A stretch of DNA of 12,349 bases from Chloroflexota bacterium (lineage in GTDB: Bacteria > Chloroflexota > UBA6077). The stretch covers positions 1 through 12,349 of the forward strand of contig JAJZQR010000155.1 in the NCBI GenBank assembly GCA_021806765.1, read 5' to 3'. Position numbers and translations under genes: made by a program. Below are positions 1 through 7,460 of this stretch, in pieces (position 1 is the first letter of the stretch; every line of letters starts with the position of its first letter). Below the pieces are notes generated by a model. That model saw only the letters and a list, made by a program, of their open reading frames with translations. It ran no database searches and was not told where the DNA came from.

Positions 1-12
1 AGGAGGTCAAAT

Positions 13-89
13 GTAGGGAGGGGCCCTGTGCCCCTCCGCCCGGCGAGCAATCGCAGGGACGGGCGGCAGGGCAGAGCGCCCTGCCCTAC
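13..89. repeat. Nested inverted-repeat element downstream of the sugar operon
   Basis: The ends GTAGGG (13-18) and CCCTAC (84-89) are inverted copies of each other. Inside lie two perfect 8-bp hairpins: GGAGGGGC at 17-24 with GCCCCTCC at 30-37, and GGCAGGGC at 65-72 with GCCCTGCC at 78-85. CCGCCC at 36-41 can also pair with GGGCGG at 61-66. No credible gene covers this stretch. The architecture resembles small non-coding dispersed repeats of high-GC bacteria, but only one copy is visible, so its dispersed nature is inferred. Confidence 0.45.
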
Positions 90-97
90 GCCTAATT

Positions 98-114
98 GGC
101 GTCGCGGAGACGCC
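98..114 (-). terminator. Candidate hairpin terminator after the aldo/keto reductase
   Basis: GGCGTC (98-103) and GACGCC (109-114) form a 6-bp stem with a 5-base loop, immediately after the stop codon of the minus-strand reductase gene. In the transcript it is followed only by AAUUAGG, so the U-tract is weak. It may end the sugar operon together with the hairpins at 13-89. Confidence 0.35.
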
Positions 115-1089
115 TCACGGCAACCCCGCCGGCAAACCTTCCCGCGATTTTCCCAACTCCTCCAACTCCTGCCACAGCCCCGCTGGGATCGGATAGGTAG
201 CCAGCTCCACAGTCTCCCGGATCCGCTCCGGACGGGTCATGCCCACCACCGTCGAGGTGATCCGGGGGTCGCGCAGGGAGAACTGCAGCGCCGCCGCCGC
301 CAGAGGAACACCGTGGCGCTCGCAGGCCGCCTGCATCTTGCGGACCCGCTCCACCAAGAGGGGCGAGGCCTCACGATAGCGGAATCGGGCGAAAGCATCG
401 GGCCCCTTGGCCAGTATCCCACTCCCGTAGGGCGCCGCGTTGAACACCGCGATCCCCCGCGCCTGACACAGATCCAACAGCGGCTCCGCCTCGCGGTCCA
501 GCAGGTTGAAGCGGTTGTGGTTCATCACCACCTCCATCACCCCCAGCTCCACGAAGCGAGTGATGACCCCGATATCCCCGGCGCCGATGCCGAGATGCTG
601 AATGACCCCCTCCTCCTTCAGCCTCAGCAGCGTCTCCAGCGCCCCACCCTTGCGGGTGACCTCCTCGAAAGTGGCCGTCTCGGGATCGTGGAGGAGGCAG
701 ATCTGCAGTCTGTCCAGACCCAACAGGCGAAGGCTCCGCTCCACGCTTCGCCGCATCTGATCCCCGCTCCAGTCACCGGTCTCGACGTCTCGGTCGGCCT
801 TGGTTTCCAGCACCTTGCCTTCCGGCAATCCACCCCGCTCGCGCAGCACCGCGCCGATCCGCCGCTCCGAGGTGCCGGCGCCGTAGTATGCGGCAGTGTC
901 GATGAAATTGATGGGACCGTCCAGCCAGGCCCGGACAGTATCCAGGGCCCTCTCCTCCGGAACGGTGTAGCTGAAATCGTCGGTCATATCTCCCAAAGGC
1001 GCGGTGCCCACGCCTATGGCTGTCACCTGGAGGCCCGTCTTCCCCACGGGCCGCTTCTCTAAGATGCTGCCGATGCCATCCACGGACAT
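115..1089 (-). CDS. Aldo/keto reductase, aldose 1-dehydrogenase type (L-fucose/L-rhamnose dehydrogenase candidate)
   Basis: A 324-residue NAD(P)H-dependent oxidoreductase of the aldo/keto reductase barrel family. It resembles the D-threo-aldose 1-dehydrogenase (L-fucose dehydrogenase)/pyridoxal 4-dehydrogenase branch. The catalytic tetrad is visible: Asp64 and Tyr69 in FIDTAAYYGAG, Lys97 in LETKAD and His134 in LLHDPE. The frame is open upstream to 1149, but that longer start overlaps the preceding gene's stop. The ATG at 1089 has GGGAGG five bases before it and begins the usual N-terminus just before VGKTGLQVTAIGVGTAPLG. It is the last gene of the operon, 46 bases after the lactonase gene. 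Next to a mutarotase and a lactonase, its likely role is cytoplasmic oxidation of the sugar at C1 to the aldonolactone. The exact sugar and cofactor preference cannot be read from the sequence. Confidence 0.88.
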   Translation of the reverse strand: MSVDGIGSILEKRPVGKTGLQVTAIGVGTAPLGDMTDDFSYTVPEERALDTVRAWLDGPINFIDTAAYYGAGTSERRIGAVLRERGGLPEGKVLETKADRDVETGDWSGDQMRRSVERSLRLLGLDRLQICLLHDPETATFEEVTRKGGALETLLRLKEEGVIQHLGIGAGDIGVITRFVELGVMEVVMNHNRFNLLDREAEPLLDLCQARGIAVFNAAPYGSGILAKGPDAFARFRYREASPLLVERVRKMQAACERHGVPLAAAALQFSLRDPRITSTVVGMTRPERIRETVELATYPIPAGLWQELEELGKSREGLPAGLP

Positions 1090-1135
1090 AACTGCCTCCC
1101 AGAAGGAAACCGGAGATTCGGGCGCCGTTGCCCGT

Positions 1136-1969
1136 TCACTGGATGCCATAGAACCGCCTGGCGTTCTCCCCCAGGACCATCCCCCTCTCCGACTCGCTTA
1201 GTCCCAGGAGGCACTCTTGCAGGGCGTCGAAGACCCGGGAGTAGGAGCCGGCCAACAGGCACACCGGCCAGTCACTCCCAAACATCACCCGGTGCACCCC
1301 GAACAGCTCCAGGGTCTTTTCCACGTAGGGCTTGAGGTCCGCCGGTTTCCAGCGGCCCCAATCCGCCTCGGTGACCATCCCCGACAGCTTGCACATGATC
1401 TGAGGGAACCGTGCGGCTCGGGCCATGGCCGCGGCCCAGTCGTCGAATTGCCCGGCGGCGATCCCCGGCTTTCCGATATGGTCGATGACCATGGACAAGC
1501 CCGGAACCGCTTCGGCCACCCGGGGAATGAACTGCCAGTGGGGCTCCTTGGGCAGCAGATCGAAGGGGATTTCCCGCGCCGCCAGCTCCCGGAGTCCCCT
1601 GAGCACGTCGTCCCGCAGTATCCATCCCGCATCCGGCTCATCGTGCCACTGATGGCGCACCCCCTTGAACTTCGGATGGCTCCGCAGGGGATCCAGCAAC
1701 TCGCCGACCCCGGGATCTGTCAGATCCACCCAGCCGACGACGGCTGCCACCCAGGGATGCGCCTCGGCGATGCGCAAGAAGTCGCGAGTGTTCTCCATCG
1801 ACGAGTAGGTCTGTACCAGAACGGTCTGCTGAACCCCCACCTGATCCAGCAGGGGCTTCAGATCCTCGGGCGTATAGTCCCGACGGAGGAGATCCATCTC
1901 GGGAGGCAGCCCCAGTATGTCGGAGACTTTGCTCTGCCAGAAGTGGTGATGAGCGTCGACGATCCTCAC
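1136..1969 (-). CDS. Amidohydrolase-family sugar lactonase (L-fuconolactonase / L-rhamnono-gamma-lactonase type)
   Basis: A 277-residue TIM-barrel hydrolase of the amidohydrolase-2 family (COG3618-like), which opens sugar-acid lactones. It starts VRIVDAHHHFW, with the HxH motif at His7/His9. Further signatures are KGVRHQ (102-107), DHIGKP (163-168), the KLSG strand (194-197) and GSDWPV with Asp233, the usual catalytic Asp position. The frame is open further upstream, but that part overlaps the binding-protein gene and has no family sequence. The GTG at 1969, after a GGGGGGA-type ribosome site, places the conserved motif at the N-terminus as in relatives. It lies between the binding protein and the dehydrogenase, so the expected role is hydrolysis of the lactone made by the dehydrogenase to L-rhamnonate, L-fuconate or a similar acid. 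Family assignment is firm; substrate is inferred. Confidence 0.88.
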   Translation of the reverse strand: MRIVDAHHHFWQSKVSDILGLPPEMDLLRRDYTPEDLKPLLDQVGVQQTVLVQTYSSMENTRDFLRIAEAHPWVAAVVGWVDLTDPGVGELLDPLRSHPKFKGVRHQWHDEPDAGWILRDDVLRGLRELAAREIPFDLLPKEPHWQFIPRVAEAVPGLSMVIDHIGKPGIAAGQFDDWAAAMARAARFPQIMCKLSGMVTEADWGRWKPADLKPYVEKTLELFGVHRVMFGSDWPVCLLAGSYSRVFDALQECLLGLSESERGMVLGENARRFYGIQ

Positions 1970-2005
1970 AGTTCCCCCCGTCGCCCTTTTCCAGACTCGT
2001 GGTAT

Positions 2006-2033
2006 CGGGTGGCGGCCGAACGGCCGCCACCCG
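2006..2033 (-). other. Strong intergenic hairpin after the binding-protein gene
   Basis: A perfect 12-bp stem (2006-2017 with 2022-2033) with a 4-base loop lies 15 bases past the stop of the sugar-binding lipoprotein and before the lactonase start. There is no U-tract, so it is not a classic terminator. By analogy with hairpins after malE-type genes, it may shield the upstream mRNA end and raise the level of binding protein relative to the enzymes downstream. That role is inferred. Confidence 0.6.
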
Positions 2034-2048
2034 GAATGCTCTGCCCTG

Positions 2049-3158
2049 CTACTTGTACAGCAGAGGTGCGATCTCCTTGGAGTCGATGTTGGTCTTGTCG
2101 TACCAGAAGAAGCCGGTGTCGATGGTCTTCGGCAGCGTTTCGCCCTTGATAGCCTTGACCCCGGCCTCGACGGACTTATACCCGATCCCGATGGGGTTCT
2201 GGGTGATCGCTCCGGCCATGACCCCACTCCGGACCGCGTCCAGCTGCGCCTGGCCCGAGTCGTAGCCGATGACGACGACCTTGCCCTCCTTCTTCAGCTC
2301 CTTCACCCCATTCAGCACGCCGATCGCCGAGCCCTCGTTGGCGCCGAAGAAGCCCTTGAGGTTCGGGTGCGCCTGCATGATCGCCTTCGCCAGGTCGGTG
2401 GACTTGAGCTGGTCGCCACCACCGTACTGGAGGTCTACGATGTTGATCTTGGGATACTTCTGCTTGATCTCATTGACGAACCCATCGCGACGATCTATGC
2501 CGGTGCGGCTGGTCTGATCGTGCACGATGACGGCGATCTCACCCTCATTGCCGATCAGCGCGGCCATCTTGTCGGCTGCCAGTGCCGCTGCGGCGACGTT
2601 GTTGGTGGCGGCCGTCGTGACCGGAATGTCGCTGTCCACGCCCGAGTCAAACCCGATCACCGGGATCTTCTGAGCCTTGGCCCGCTCGAGAAGCGGGATC
2701 GCAGCCTTGCTGTCGAGGGCCGCCAAACCGATGGCGTTGGGCTTCTTGTCGAGGGCGGCTTGCAGCATCTCGATCTGCTTGTCTACCATCGACTCCGACT
2801 CCGGACCCTCGAAGGTGATGGTGACGTTGTAGTCCTTGGCCGCCTGCTCGGAGCCCTGCTTGACTGCCTGCCAGAACTGGTGCTGGAAGCCCTTGGAGAT
2901 CATGGGAATGTACAGCTTCTGGGCAGACTGAGCGGCAGGAGCCGTCGTCGCTTGGGCAGCGGCAGGAGCCGTGGTAGCCTGGGGCGCGGCAGGGGCCGTC
3001 GTCGCCTGGGGCGCGGCAGGAGCCGTCGTCGCTTTGGGTGCGGCGGGAGCCGCGGTAGGAGCGGCGGCGGGGGCTGGGGCAGAGCTGCCACAGCCGGCGA
3101 CCAGCGTTCCAGCTAGCAAGGCCCCCACCAGGGCGAAAACCATCTTCCCTGTTTTCAT
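2049..3158 (-). CDS. Sugar ABC transporter substrate-binding lipoprotein (RbsB-like)
   Basis: A 369-residue solute-binding protein of the ribose/galactose cluster (Peripla_BP_4 type). Residues 1-23 are a lipoprotein signal ending in the lipobox LVAGC, with Cys23 the lipid-anchored residue. Residues 24-80 form an Ala/Pro/Thr linker with near-exact nine-residue repeats (ATTAPAAPQ), common in Chloroflexota lipoproteins. The two-lobed binding domain runs from about 81 (LYIPMISKGFQHQFW) to the end, with family landmarks such as GFDSGVDSD, GEIAVIVHDQTSRTGIDRRDGF and GFFGANEGSAIGV. AGGAG lies eight bases before the ATG. It sits 183 bases after the permease gene and belongs to the same importer. The surrounding enzymes suggest a 6-deoxyhexose ligand, which is an inference. 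Confidence 0.93.
   Translation of the reverse strand: MKTGKMVFALVGALLAGTLVAGCGSSAPAPAAAPTAAPAAPKATTAPAAPQATTAPAAPQATTAPAAAQATTAPAAQSAQKLYIPMISKGFQHQFWQAVKQGSEQAAKDYNVTITFEGPESESMVDKQIEMLQAALDKKPNAIGLAALDSKAAIPLLERAKAQKIPVIGFDSGVDSDIPVTTAATNNVAAAALAADKMAALIGNEGEIAVIVHDQTSRTGIDRRDGFVNEIKQKYPKINIVDLQYGGGDQLKSTDLAKAIMQAHPNLKGFFGANEGSAIGVLNGVKELKKEGKVVVIGYDSGQAQLDAVRSGVMAGAITQNPIGIGYKSVEAGVKAIKGETLPKTIDTGFFWYDKTNIDSKEIAPLLYK
2934..3035 (-). repeat. 27-bp in-frame tandem repeats in the lipoprotein linker
   Basis: Just under four imperfect 27-bp units encode ATTAPAAPQ-type nonapeptides at about residues 42-75 of the binding protein. They build a flexible tether between the lipid anchor and the sugar-binding domain. 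The copy number is likely to vary between strains by slippage or recombination. Confidence 0.7.
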
Positions 3159-3341
3159 TTCGGGTCTCCTCTACTCCCAAGTATCTTGGATAGGTCGGAC
3201 GAAGAATATGCGGGTAGTTCCCTCTCTAACCTCATGGGCGGGTTTCGCCCCAGCTACATCGAAGCGCCGGCTCGGGGTCCGCGCTCCGGCTCTAAGGGTG
3301 CAGCCGCCCCTGATCACCTCCTTCTGCCAAAAGCCGCGGCC
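3159..3341 (-). other. Intergenic region between permease and binding protein
   Basis: These 183 bases hold no convincing gene. They contain a weak hairpin (GGGCG at 3236-3240 with CGCCC at 3246-3250). There is a 12-bp direct repeat with one mismatch (3317-3328 and 3341-3352). A stretch at 3312-3323 reads AAGGAGGTGATC on the minus strand, the full complement of the usual 16S rRNA tail, but no start codon follows at normal spacing. No good sigma-70 promoter was seen, so the binding protein is probably read from the operon transcript. Confidence 0.5.
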
Positions 3342-4337
3342 CTACTTCTGCCGGCGGCGAAGCATGTCGGCGTACACGGCCACGATGACGATCCCACCGG
3401 TTACCACCATCTGCCATTCCTGGGGAACCGAGAGGATGCGCAGGCCGTTGGTCAGCACGCTCATGATGAAAGCTCCGATGATTGTGCCCAGGATGGTGCC
3501 TTCGCCGCCGCTGAGGGAGGTGCCGCCGATGACGACGGCGGCGATGGCATCCAGTTAGTAGTATGCGCCCAGCGCCGGCTGAGCGGAGTTCAATCGGGAT
3601 CCCATGATGACTCCGCCCAGCCCCGCGAAGACCCCGCACAGGGTGTAGACTGCAGCCTTCCAGGCATCAACGTTGACGCCAGAGAGGCGGGTAGCCTCCT
3701 CGTTGCTGCCGATGCTGAAGGTGTATCGACCCAGGATCGTCTTGTCGAGGACCAGGCTGGCGACGATGGCCGCCGCAAAGAGGTAGAACACCGCGTTGGG
3801 CACGTCCAATCCGGGGAAGAAGGACCCCAGCACGGAATCCATGGTCAGCCCCCGCACGGCCGGCATCCCGGTGAAGTAGATCGGCTTCGAGCCTGAGATG
3901 ACCAGGGACAACCCCTTGGCCACCATCATCACGCCCAGGGTGGCGACGAAGGGTGGGACCTTCATCTTGGAGATGGTCACACCGTTGACGAATCCGGCCA
4001 GGGCGCCGGTGGCGATCCCGCCCAGGATCCCCAGGGGGATCGGCAGCCCCAGGTTGGTGATGAAGACGCCCGTCATGACGGCCGACAGGGTCATCACCGT
4101 GCCGATGGACAGGTCGATGCCGGCGGTGATGATGACGAAGGTTTGGCCCAGGGCCAGCACCCCGTTCACCGTGGTGGCGAGCAGGATACCCACCACGTTG
4201 TCCAGGGTGAGGAAGTTGGGCGAAGCCAGCGAGAAGGCGACGGTCAGTCCGATCAGGCCGCCGAAGGCCAGGATCTTCTGCGTGGCGGCCGAGCGGAGCG
4301 CCGGTTTTCTGCGGGTAACCCCAGTAGCCATCTCCAT
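3342..4337 (-). pseudogene. Sugar ABC transporter permease (RbsC-like), interrupted by an in-frame TAA
   Basis: A membrane permease of the ribose/xylose importer family (BPD_transp_2 type). From the ATG at 4337, two bases after the ATPase stop, 260 codons are open and show the family's features: about seven hydrophobic segments, TAGIDLSIG (71-79), the NGV...KVPPFVATLG region (118-135) and TRLSGVNVDAWK (216-227). Codon 261 is TAA (3555-3557). The same frame then continues for 70 codons as [19 protein letters not shown] and ends [10 protein letters not shown] at a normal stop at 3342. Relatives read ...[15 protein letters not shown], so the TAA most simply replaces a GAA Glu codon by one base change. 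The stop removes the conserved cytoplasmic loop thought to contact the ATPase and the last membrane segments, so the 260-residue product is probably non-functional. A base-calling error is the main alternative. If repaired, the protein has 331 residues, a normal length. Confidence 0.88.
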
Positions 4338-4339
4338 AG

Positions 4340-5965
4340 TCACACCTGCCCTAATGCCGTCTGACCGGCCTGGATCGATGTGGATGCACCGTTCCCGTTG
4401 CGCATGGTGGCGTATTTCATGATCTTCTCCTGGGTGGCCTCGGAACCGTTCAGCTCTCCCGTGATCCGCCCCTCGCACATGACCACGATGCGGTGGCTCA
4501 TGCGCAGGATCTCCGGCAGCTCCGAGGAGATCATGATGATGGACTTGCCCTGCCGGACCAGATCGTTCAGCAACCTGTAGATCTCGCTCTTGGCCCCGAC
4601 GTCGATGCCGCGGGTAGGCTCGTCGAAGATCAAGATGTCGGTGTCGGCCACCAACCACTTGCCGACCACCACCTTCTGCTGGGTCCCGCCGGACAGGTTC
4701 TTGACCTTCTGCTGCAGGCTCGGGGTCTTGATAGAGAGCTTCTCCACGAAGCGATCGGCGGCATCCCTGGTCGCCGCTCCCTTCACCCAGCCCAGCCAGG
4801 CCAGGAACCGCTGGAGGGTAGCCAGCACCAGGTTGCTCTCCACGTCCATCCCGAGGGTGAGACCGTAGCGCTTGCGATCCTCGGAGAGGTAGCCGATGCC
4901 CTGCTTCACGGCGTCCCTGGGGCTCCTGATCTGAACCCTTTTCCCCCGAACGTAGATCTGCCCGGAGTCGATGGGGTCCGCGCCGAAGACGGCTCGCATC
5001 ACCTCGGTTCGCCCGGCGCCCATCAGCCCGGCAAAGCCGAGGATCTCGCCCTTTCTCAGCCGGAAGCTGACGTCTTTGATCGCGTTCCCCCGCCGCAGAT
5101 TCTTCACGTCGAGCACGACCTCCTGGTCGGCCTGTTCCGGGATCTCCGGCGAGACCTGGTAGATGGTCCGGCCCACCATCATCCTGATCACCTGGTCGAT
5201 GCTCGCCTCAGAGGTGGGAACCGTGCCGATGTAGTGGCCATCCCGCATCACCGTGATCCGGTCGGAGATCTGCTTCAGCTCTTCCAGGCGGTGGGAGATG
5301 TACACGATCCCCACCCCCTTCTGGCTGAGCTGGCGGATGATCTGGAACAGCTCTGCGATCTCGGTGTCGGCCAGGGCAGCCGTGGGCTCGTCCATGATCA
5401 ACAGCTCGGAATTGAAGGAGAGGGCCCTGACGATCTCGACCATCTGCTGCTTGGCGACCGTCAGGTTGGAGACCCTGGTGCGGGGGTCCAGCTGCAGGTG
5501 CAGCAGCGCCATCAGCTTCTGGGTCTGCTCGTTGATGGCCTTCTCGTTGACGAGAAGATTGGAGAAGCTGCGAGGCTCTCGCCCGATGAAGATGTTCTGA
5601 GCCACCGTCAGGTGGGGCATCAGGTTCAGCTCCTGGTGGATCATGCTGATCCCCAGCTGCTGCGCGGCCCGGGGGTTCGGGATCTCGACCTCTCGCCCCT
5701 TGTAGATCACCCGACCGGAGTCTTTCCTGTAGACGCCGGCCAGCACTTTCATGAGGGTGGACTTCCCGGCGCCGTTTTCCCCGACCAGGGCGTGCACCTC
5801 CCCTGGCAGGATGTCCAGGCTGACGTTCTGGACGGCCAGCACGCCGGGGAAGCTCTTGGATACCTCTCTCAAGCTGACGATGGGCTCGACTCCGCTGAGG
5901 AGCTTTCCCACCCTGTCCGGCGCGACGGCGTCCGGACCCTGGCTCTCGGGGCTACCGCTAGTCAC
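4340..5965 (-). CDS. Sugar ABC transporter ATP-binding protein (RbsA/XylG/MglA-like)
   Basis: A 541-residue double ATPase that powers a ribose-type monosaccharide importer on the inner face of the membrane. The first domain (about 30-270) has Walker A GENGAGKS at 62-69, Q-loop Gln111, the degenerate signature LTVAKQQ at 168-174, Walker B LLIMDEP at 188-194 and switch His225. The second domain (about 283-520) has a degenerate P-loop GLMGAGRTE (313-321, Arg in place of the Lys), the signature LSGGTQQK (424-431) and Walker B DILIFDEP (443-450). That asymmetry is normal for this family. The GTG start at 5965 overlaps the end of the mutarotase gene by eight bases and follows GGAGGTG at seven-base spacing, so translation is probably coupled. 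The permease begins two bases after its stop. Confidence 0.95.
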   Translation of the reverse strand: MTSGSPESQGPDAVAPDRVGKLLSGVEPIVSLREVSKSFPGVLAVQNVSLDILPGEVHALVGENGAGKSTLMKVLAGVYRKDSGRVIYKGREVEIPNPRAAQQLGISMIHQELNLMPHLTVAQNIFIGREPRSFSNLLVNEKAINEQTQKLMALLHLQLDPRTRVSNLTVAKQQMVEIVRALSFNSELLIMDEPTAALADTEIAELFQIIRQLSQKGVGIVYISHRLEELKQISDRITVMRDGHYIGTVPTSEASIDQVIRMMVGRTIYQVSPEIPEQADQEVVLDVKNLRRGNAIKDVSFRLRKGEILGFAGLMGAGRTEVMRAVFGADPIDSGQIYVRGKRVQIRSPRDAVKQGIGYLSEDRKRYGLTLGMDVESNLVLATLQRFLAWLGWVKGAATRDAADRFVEKLSIKTPSLQQKVKNLSGGTQQKVVVGKWLVADTDILIFDEPTRGIDVGAKSEIYRLLNDLVRQGKSIIMISSELPEILRMSHRIVVMCEGRITGELNGSEATQEKIMKYATMRNGNGASTSIQAGQTALGQV

Positions 5966-6284
5966 AGTGGAACACCTCCTCCATGGTGGCCCACCACTCC
6001 CCCTCCTTTCGGGTTGGCAGCGGTTCCTGGCAAGGGTCGGTCAGCTTCCACCATTCCTGGGTAGTGCTGTCCGCGGCCATCTTCGCCATGTCGCCCTCGA
6101 AGTCGTCGCCCACATACTCGAAGTAGCTGAAGAGGAAGCCGTCCTTGTAGTAGATGGAGTAGTTCCTGAGATTGCACCTGTGGATGATCTCCAGCACTCC
6201 CGCCCAGGGCTCGGCGTGGAGTCTCCTGTACTCCTCCAGTTTCTCGGGCTTCAGCCTGATGACCATGCCATATCGCTCAGCCAC
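5958..6284 (-). CDS. rhaM: L-rhamnose mutarotase family protein (RhaM-like)
   Basis: A protein of about 108 residues of the L-rhamnose mutarotase family (DUF718/RhaM), which interconverts the alpha and beta anomers of L-rhamnose. Residues matching the E. coli active site are visible: Tyr19 and His23 in [12 protein letters not shown], and the Trp pair at 78-79 in EWWKLTDP. Other family landmarks are [20 protein letters not shown] and the closing EVFHCD. The start is uncertain. The GTG at 6284 has GGAG eight bases before it and gives the usual short N-terminus ([13 protein letters not shown]). A TTG at 6302 would add six residues. It lies 77 bases after lacI and overlaps the ATPase gene. Its place ahead of an importer, a dehydrogenase and a lactonase supports a 6-deoxyhexose substrate, though members of this family can also act on related sugars. 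Confidence 0.88.
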   Translation of the reverse strand: MAERYGMVIRLKPEKLEEYRRLHAEPWAGVLEIIHRCNLRNYSIYYKDGFLFSYFEYVGDDFEGDMAKMAADSTTQEWWKLTDPCQEPLPTRKEGEWWATMEEVFHCD

Positions 6285-6361
6285 CGCGCCAACTCCATTC
6301 AAAACCGACGGCCGGCGATCTTTGCACCGGCCCCTGCGCTCCCCGCGTCCCCGCTCCCGAC

Positions 6362-7420
6362 CTACCCGACGTCCTCAATCCCCCTGTTGAGGGCAGTCTG
6401 CTGGCGCTCCATCTCAGCGACCGGAGGGGCGCTGGAGCGCCGCACCACGAGGGTGACGGGCAGGACGATCTCCCGGCATTCCGCGGGGGCCTCACCAGCC
6501 AGCCGATCCAGCAGCAGCTCGGTGGCTCGCCGCCCCATCTCGTAGGCGGGCTGGGCCGCCACCGTCAGAAAGGGCTCCATCGCCAGAGGCAACGGCAGGT
6601 CGTCGACAGCCACCAGCGAGATATCCTCCGGCACCCTCAGCCCGACCTCCCGCAGGGCCCCGAAGGCGCCCGCGGCGATGAAGTTGTTGCCGGCGAAAAG
6701 GGCGGTGGCCCGGGGCACAGACTCCATCACCCGCCGGGCCATTCGGTAGCCGCCCTCTTGAGAGAAGGCATCGTGCAGGACCATCGACTCGTCGACCTCC
6801 AGGCCGGCCTCCGCCATCGCCCGGCGATAACCGTCGACCCGGTCGGTAGCGGTGGAAACGGAGCTGGGGCCACTGATCATCGCTATCCTGCGGTGGCCCA
6901 GCCCCAGGAGATGTCGCACCAGCTGGTAGGCGCCCTCTTCGGAATCCCCCAGGACGGTGTCCACCTGGATGCCCGGCACCCGGCGGTCCAGCACCACCAC
7001 CGGGATGGAACGGGACTGCAGCATGGAGATCGACTCGGAGGAGCAGCGGGCGGGGACCAGCAGGATCCCATCCACCTGCTTCTGGAGCAGCATGTTGAGG
7101 TACTCGCCCTCCTCGCTCTCATCCTCATCGGTATTGCAGAAGATGACGCTGAAACCCTGTTCGCTGGCGGCGTCCTCGACCCCGCGGGCGACGGTGGTGA
7201 AGAAGGGGTTGGTGATGTCGGTGAGGATCAGGGCGATGGTCTTGGTCTGCTTGAAGCGGAGCCCGCGGGCGAGGGCGTTGGGAACGTAGCCGAGCTGCTC
7301 GATAGCCCGCTCGACCCGTTCTCGGGCGGCCTGGCTGATGTAGCCGGAGTTGTTGATGACCCTGGAGACGGTCATGGTGGAGACTCCGGCCAGCTTGGCG
7401 ACGTCGCTGATGGTGCTCAA
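6362..7420 (-). CDS. LacI-family transcriptional regulator of the sugar operon
   Basis: A 352-residue LacI/GalR-type repressor. Residues 3-24 form the helix-turn-helix (STISDVAKLAGVSTMTVSRVINN). The hinge helix follows at about 47-56 (PNALARGLRF), with Leu54 at the position that wedges into a central CpG. The sugar-binding core spans about 60-330 (IALILTDITNPFF, VDGILLVPARCSSESI, VVVLDRRVPG, GHRRIAMISGP, ALFAGNNFIAAGA, SLVAVDD). The frame is open to a GTG at 7474, but that lies inside the putative operator. The TTG at 7420, with GAGG seven bases before it, starts exactly where the family normally does. It heads the operon, 77 bases before the mutarotase gene. A promoter at 7486-7514 and a paired inverted repeat at 7461-7488 suggest autoregulation. 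The inducer is probably the transported deoxy sugar or a product of it (inference). Confidence 0.93.
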   Translation of the reverse strand: MSTISDVAKLAGVSTMTVSRVINNSGYISQAARERVERAIEQLGYVPNALARGLRFKQTKTIALILTDITNPFFTTVARGVEDAASEQGFSVIFCNTDEDESEEGEYLNMLLQKQVDGILLVPARCSSESISMLQSRSIPVVVLDRRVPGIQVDTVLGDSEEGAYQLVRHLLGLGHRRIAMISGPSSVSTATDRVDGYRRAMAEAGLEVDESMVLHDAFSQEGGYRMARRVMESVPRATALFAGNNFIAAGAFGALREVGLRVPEDISLVAVDDLPLPLAMEPFLTVAAQPAYEMGRRATELLLDRLAGEAPAECREIVLPVTLVVRRSSAPPVAEMERQQTALNRGIEDVG

Positions 7421-7460
7421 AGGGGAACCTCGCTCCTCCCGCGCCGAAGGTCGGGGTGCT

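Noticed and set aside
2934..3035. Possible CRISPR-like or intergenic tandem array
   Set aside because: The 27-bp repeats have no spacers, stay in frame and encode a flexible linker of a lipoprotein.
3171..3317. A possible 48-codon gene on the minus strand between permease and binding protein, starting GTG inside the AAGGAGGTGATC sequence
   Set aside because: The GTG lies within the ribosome site itself with no spacing. Codon use (ATA, AGA, CTT, GTT) is unlike the GC-rich third positions of neighbours, and the product shows no recognisable feature.
3555..3557. Programmed recoding of the permease TAA
   Set aside because: TAA is not the codon used for selenocysteine or pyrrolysine, and no pseudoknot or conserved read-through context was seen. 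A mutation or base error is simpler.
4338..4658. Upstream extension of the permease frame to 4658
   Set aside because: This part overlaps the ATPase C-terminus in another frame and encodes Arg/His/Gly-rich sequence unlike a permease. The ATG at 4337 fits both the family start and the coupling with the ATPase stop.
4493..6064. A 523-codon open frame on the plus strand opposite the ATPase gene
   Set aside because: It is the antisense shadow of a clear ABC ATPase. Its product is rich in His, Gln, Asp and Leu, with no recognisable domain, and high GC content keeps such frames open by chance.
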